6,572 nucleotides of DNA from DATEEW01 sp035273665 (GTDB lineage Bacteria; Pseudomonadota; Gammaproteobacteria; Burkholderiales; SG8-39). Positions 5,444-6,572 of this stretch are shown piece by piece (position 1 is the stretch's first letter; every line of letters starts with the position of its first letter). Both the position numbers and the translations under genes were made by a program. The DNA is taken from assembly GCA_035273665.1 (NCBI GenBank), contig DATEOW010000189.1, positions 1-6,572 of the forward strand. The letters are read 5' to 3'. The notes under the pieces are model-generated. The model had not been told where the DNA came from. It saw nothing but the letters and a program-made list of their open reading frames with translations, and did no database searches.

Positions 5444-5794
5444 TCAACTGCGGAAGATGAAATAAACCGCGCCCATGATACACAAGGACGCCCAAAGATA
5501 ATCGAGCTTGAGCGGTTGCTGCATGTACAACAGTGCGAACGGCACAAAGACCGCGAGCGTAATGACTTCTTGCAGAATCTTCAGTTGGGCCAACGAAAGC
5601 GCTGTGTAGCCGATTCGGTTGGCGGGCACTTGCAGCAGATACTCGAATAGCGCGATGCCCCAACTCACGAGCGCAGCAATGATCCAGGGCTTCGTTGAAA
5701 GATTCTTGAGGTGCGCATACCAGGCGAAAGTCATGAAGACATTGCTTGCGACCAGCAGTCCTATCGTTTTCCATAACACCGGATTCGTCCACAC
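5444..5794 (-). CDS. DUF486 small integral membrane protein (DMT family protein), GTG start
   Basis: 116 residues with four predicted membrane helices (about 8-28, 36-54, 72-91 and 98-114). I recognise the DUF486 family from SNVFMTFAWYAHLK (18-30), SWGIALFEYLLQVPANRIG (44-62) and AQLKILQEVITL (69-80). The family resembles half of a drug/metabolite transporter fold and probably works as a dimer in the inner membrane; no substrate is established. The start is GTG at 5794-5792, with AGGGA six bases upstream; the next ATG would delete the first helix. It sits 13 nt after folK and 29 nt before the kinase, so it is cotranscribed with cofactor genes. This suggests, without proving, a transport or export role related to them. 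Confidence 0.88.
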   Translation of the reverse strand: MWTNPVLWKTIGLLVASNVFMTFAWYAHLKNLSTKPWIIAALVSWGIALFEYLLQVPANRIGYTALSLAQLKILQEVITLAVFVPFALLYMQQPLKLDYLWASLCIMGAVYFIFRS

Positions 5795-5807
5795 AACGTT
5801 TCCCTGA

Positions 5808-6284
5808 TCAGAGTTTTTCGATCTTCTGGTCGGCGCATGCCGCCAACAATGCGCTTACAGATCCCTTCCCTGGAATCAAGACATCGGTCGCGATTTCGGC
5901 GAGCGGCGCCAGGACGAAGGCGCGTTCGTGCATGCGGGGGTGCGGAATTGCGAGCGTTTCGTCTGTGAACTGCACATCGTCGTAAAGCAGTAAGTCGAGG
6001 TCCAAGGTGCGCGGCGCATCTTTGAATGCGCGTACTCGGCCATGGCGACACTCGATATCGCGCAGCTTGGCCAAAAGCCGATGTGCATCGAGATGAGTGT
6101 CTATCGATGCCACGGCATTGATAAAATCCGGCTGCTCTAAAAAGCCAACCGGCGCGGTGCGGTAAAGCGAGGAGGCGCGAAGCAATGTCGTTTGCTCAAT
6201 CTCACCGAGGGCATGGATCGCTTGGAGCACGTGTGTCCGTGCGTCGCCCAGATTAGCGCCAATGCCTACATATGCGCGTGGCAT
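5808..6284 (-). CDS. folK: 6-hydroxymethyl-7,8-dihydropterin pyrophosphokinase (HPPK)
   Basis: 158 residues from the ATG at 6284. It transfers pyrophosphate from ATP to 6-hydroxymethyl-dihydropterin in folate synthesis. Visible motifs: YVGIGANLGD near the start, SSLYRTAPVG, PDFINAVA, RTLDLDLLLYDD with the two Mg-binding aspartates, and HPRMHERAFVLAPL. All are standard for HPPK and the length is normal. An in-frame GTG directly before the ATG could add one residue. The ATG is preferred because it overlaps the pcnB stop in TGATG, a coupled junction, with GGAAGAG just upstream. The folK product leads to the folate cofactor that PanB needs three genes downstream. Confidence 0.96.
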   Translation of the reverse strand: MPRAYVGIGANLGDARTHVLQAIHALGEIEQTTLLRASSLYRTAPVGFLEQPDFINAVASIDTHLDAHRLLAKLRDIECRHGRVRAFKDAPRTLDLDLLLYDDVQFTDETLAIPHPRMHERAFVLAPLAEIATDVLIPGKGSVSALLAACADQKIEKL

Positions 6285-6572
6285 CACTCTTCCGCTGGAG
6301 AAGGTTCATCGCTGGTTTTTTTCCGGCGTCTGCGTCGGCGCTTTTTATCGGTGGCCTCGCTCGGCAGCAACAGGTCGACGCGTTCCTCTGGCGTCGCTTC
6401 CATGAAACGCCTCCACCAGTCGACGAGTTCGGACGCCGCTTCGCCGCTTTCCGCGCGCAGCATCATGAAGTCATAGCCGGCGCGCAGACGCGGGTGCTCC
6501 AGCAAGCTGAAAGGCCGGCGTCCGGATCGCTGCTCCAGGCGGGGTTGCAGCGACCAAATTTCTTTCATGGTC
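6284..6572 (-). CDS. pcnB: Poly(A) polymerase I, C-terminal fragment (cut by window edge)
   Basis: Only the last 95 or so residues are in the window; the reading frame continues past position 6572, so the Met at 6568 is internal. The segment KEIWSLQPRLEQRSGRRPF, LLEHPRLRAGYDFMMLRAESGE and ELVDWWRRF matches the C-terminal RNA-binding region of bacterial poly(A) polymerase I, which adds A tails that promote RNA decay. The catalytic nucleotidyltransferase domain is outside. The end carries a strongly basic run, KKRRRRRRKK, then an acidic SDEPSPAEE tail; a basic tail is common in this family. Its stop overlaps the folK ATG by one base. The pcnB-folK order is widely conserved in proteobacteria, which supports the call. 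Confidence 0.93.
   Translation of the reverse strand, partial: TMKEIWSLQPRLEQRSGRRPFSLLEHPRLRAGYDFMMLRAESGEAASELVDWWRRFMEATPEERVDLLLPSEATDKKRRRRRRKKTSDEPSPAEE

Noticed and set aside
6285..6287. GTG at 6287 as the folK start
   Set aside because: The directly following ATG has a coupled TGATG junction with pcnB and a normal distance to GGAAG; the GTG would add only one residue.

Overview
The window looks like ordinary chromosome from a Gram-negative proteobacterium, most likely a betaproteobacterium. Three things point there: the minus-strand order pcnB-folK-(DUF486)-deoxynucleoside kinase-panB-panC-panD, PanB and PanC sequences that resemble betaproteobacterial ones, and a CysB-type regulator with the N-terminus MNFQQLRYVRE. 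A PEP-CTERM protein adds that the cell should have an exosortase/EPS system, which is typical of environmental, biofilm- or floc-forming betaproteobacteria. The lineage is judged from remembered family features, not from a search.

Layout. Positions 1-140 are a non-coding leader with interleaved AT-rich inverted repeats, followed by a cysB-like LysR regulator (141-1082, +) and a DJ-1/PfpI-family gene (1140-1718, +). A convergent gap (1719-1899) holds a terminator that works best on the minus strand. It closes a monocistronic PEP-CTERM protein gene (1900-2463, -). That gene has a well-spaced -24/-12 (sigma-54) promoter candidate at 2503-2519. A strong terminator at 2622-2645 separates it from the operon above. 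From 2660 to the right edge everything reads on the minus strand: panD, panC, panB, a deoxynucleoside kinase, a DUF486 membrane protein, folK, and the 3' end of pcnB, which is cut by the window edge. Junctions from pcnB to panC are tight (1-nt overlap, 13, 29, 9 and 2 nt); the panC-panD gap is 98 nt.

How the genes fit together. The minus-strand cluster joins cofactor and nucleotide metabolism. FolK makes the pyrophosphorylated pterin for folate. PanB uses a folate one-carbon donor to make ketopantoate, PanD makes beta-alanine, and PanC joins beta-alanine to pantoate to give pantothenate, the CoA precursor. Ketopantoate reductase (panE) is not in the window. The deoxynucleoside kinase belongs to nucleotide salvage, and pcnB to RNA polyadenylation and decay. 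The cysB-like regulator would control sulfur assimilation genes located elsewhere.

The most interesting observation is the PEP-CTERM gene: an insulated single-gene unit with signal peptide, PEP-CTERM tail and a sigma-54-type promoter at the right distance from its ribosome binding site. This fits the known PrsK/PrsR-RpoN control of exosortase substrates. The operator-like repeat cluster in front of cysB comes second. I found no mobile element, CRISPR array, tRNA or rRNA, and no gap above 300 bases without a gene.
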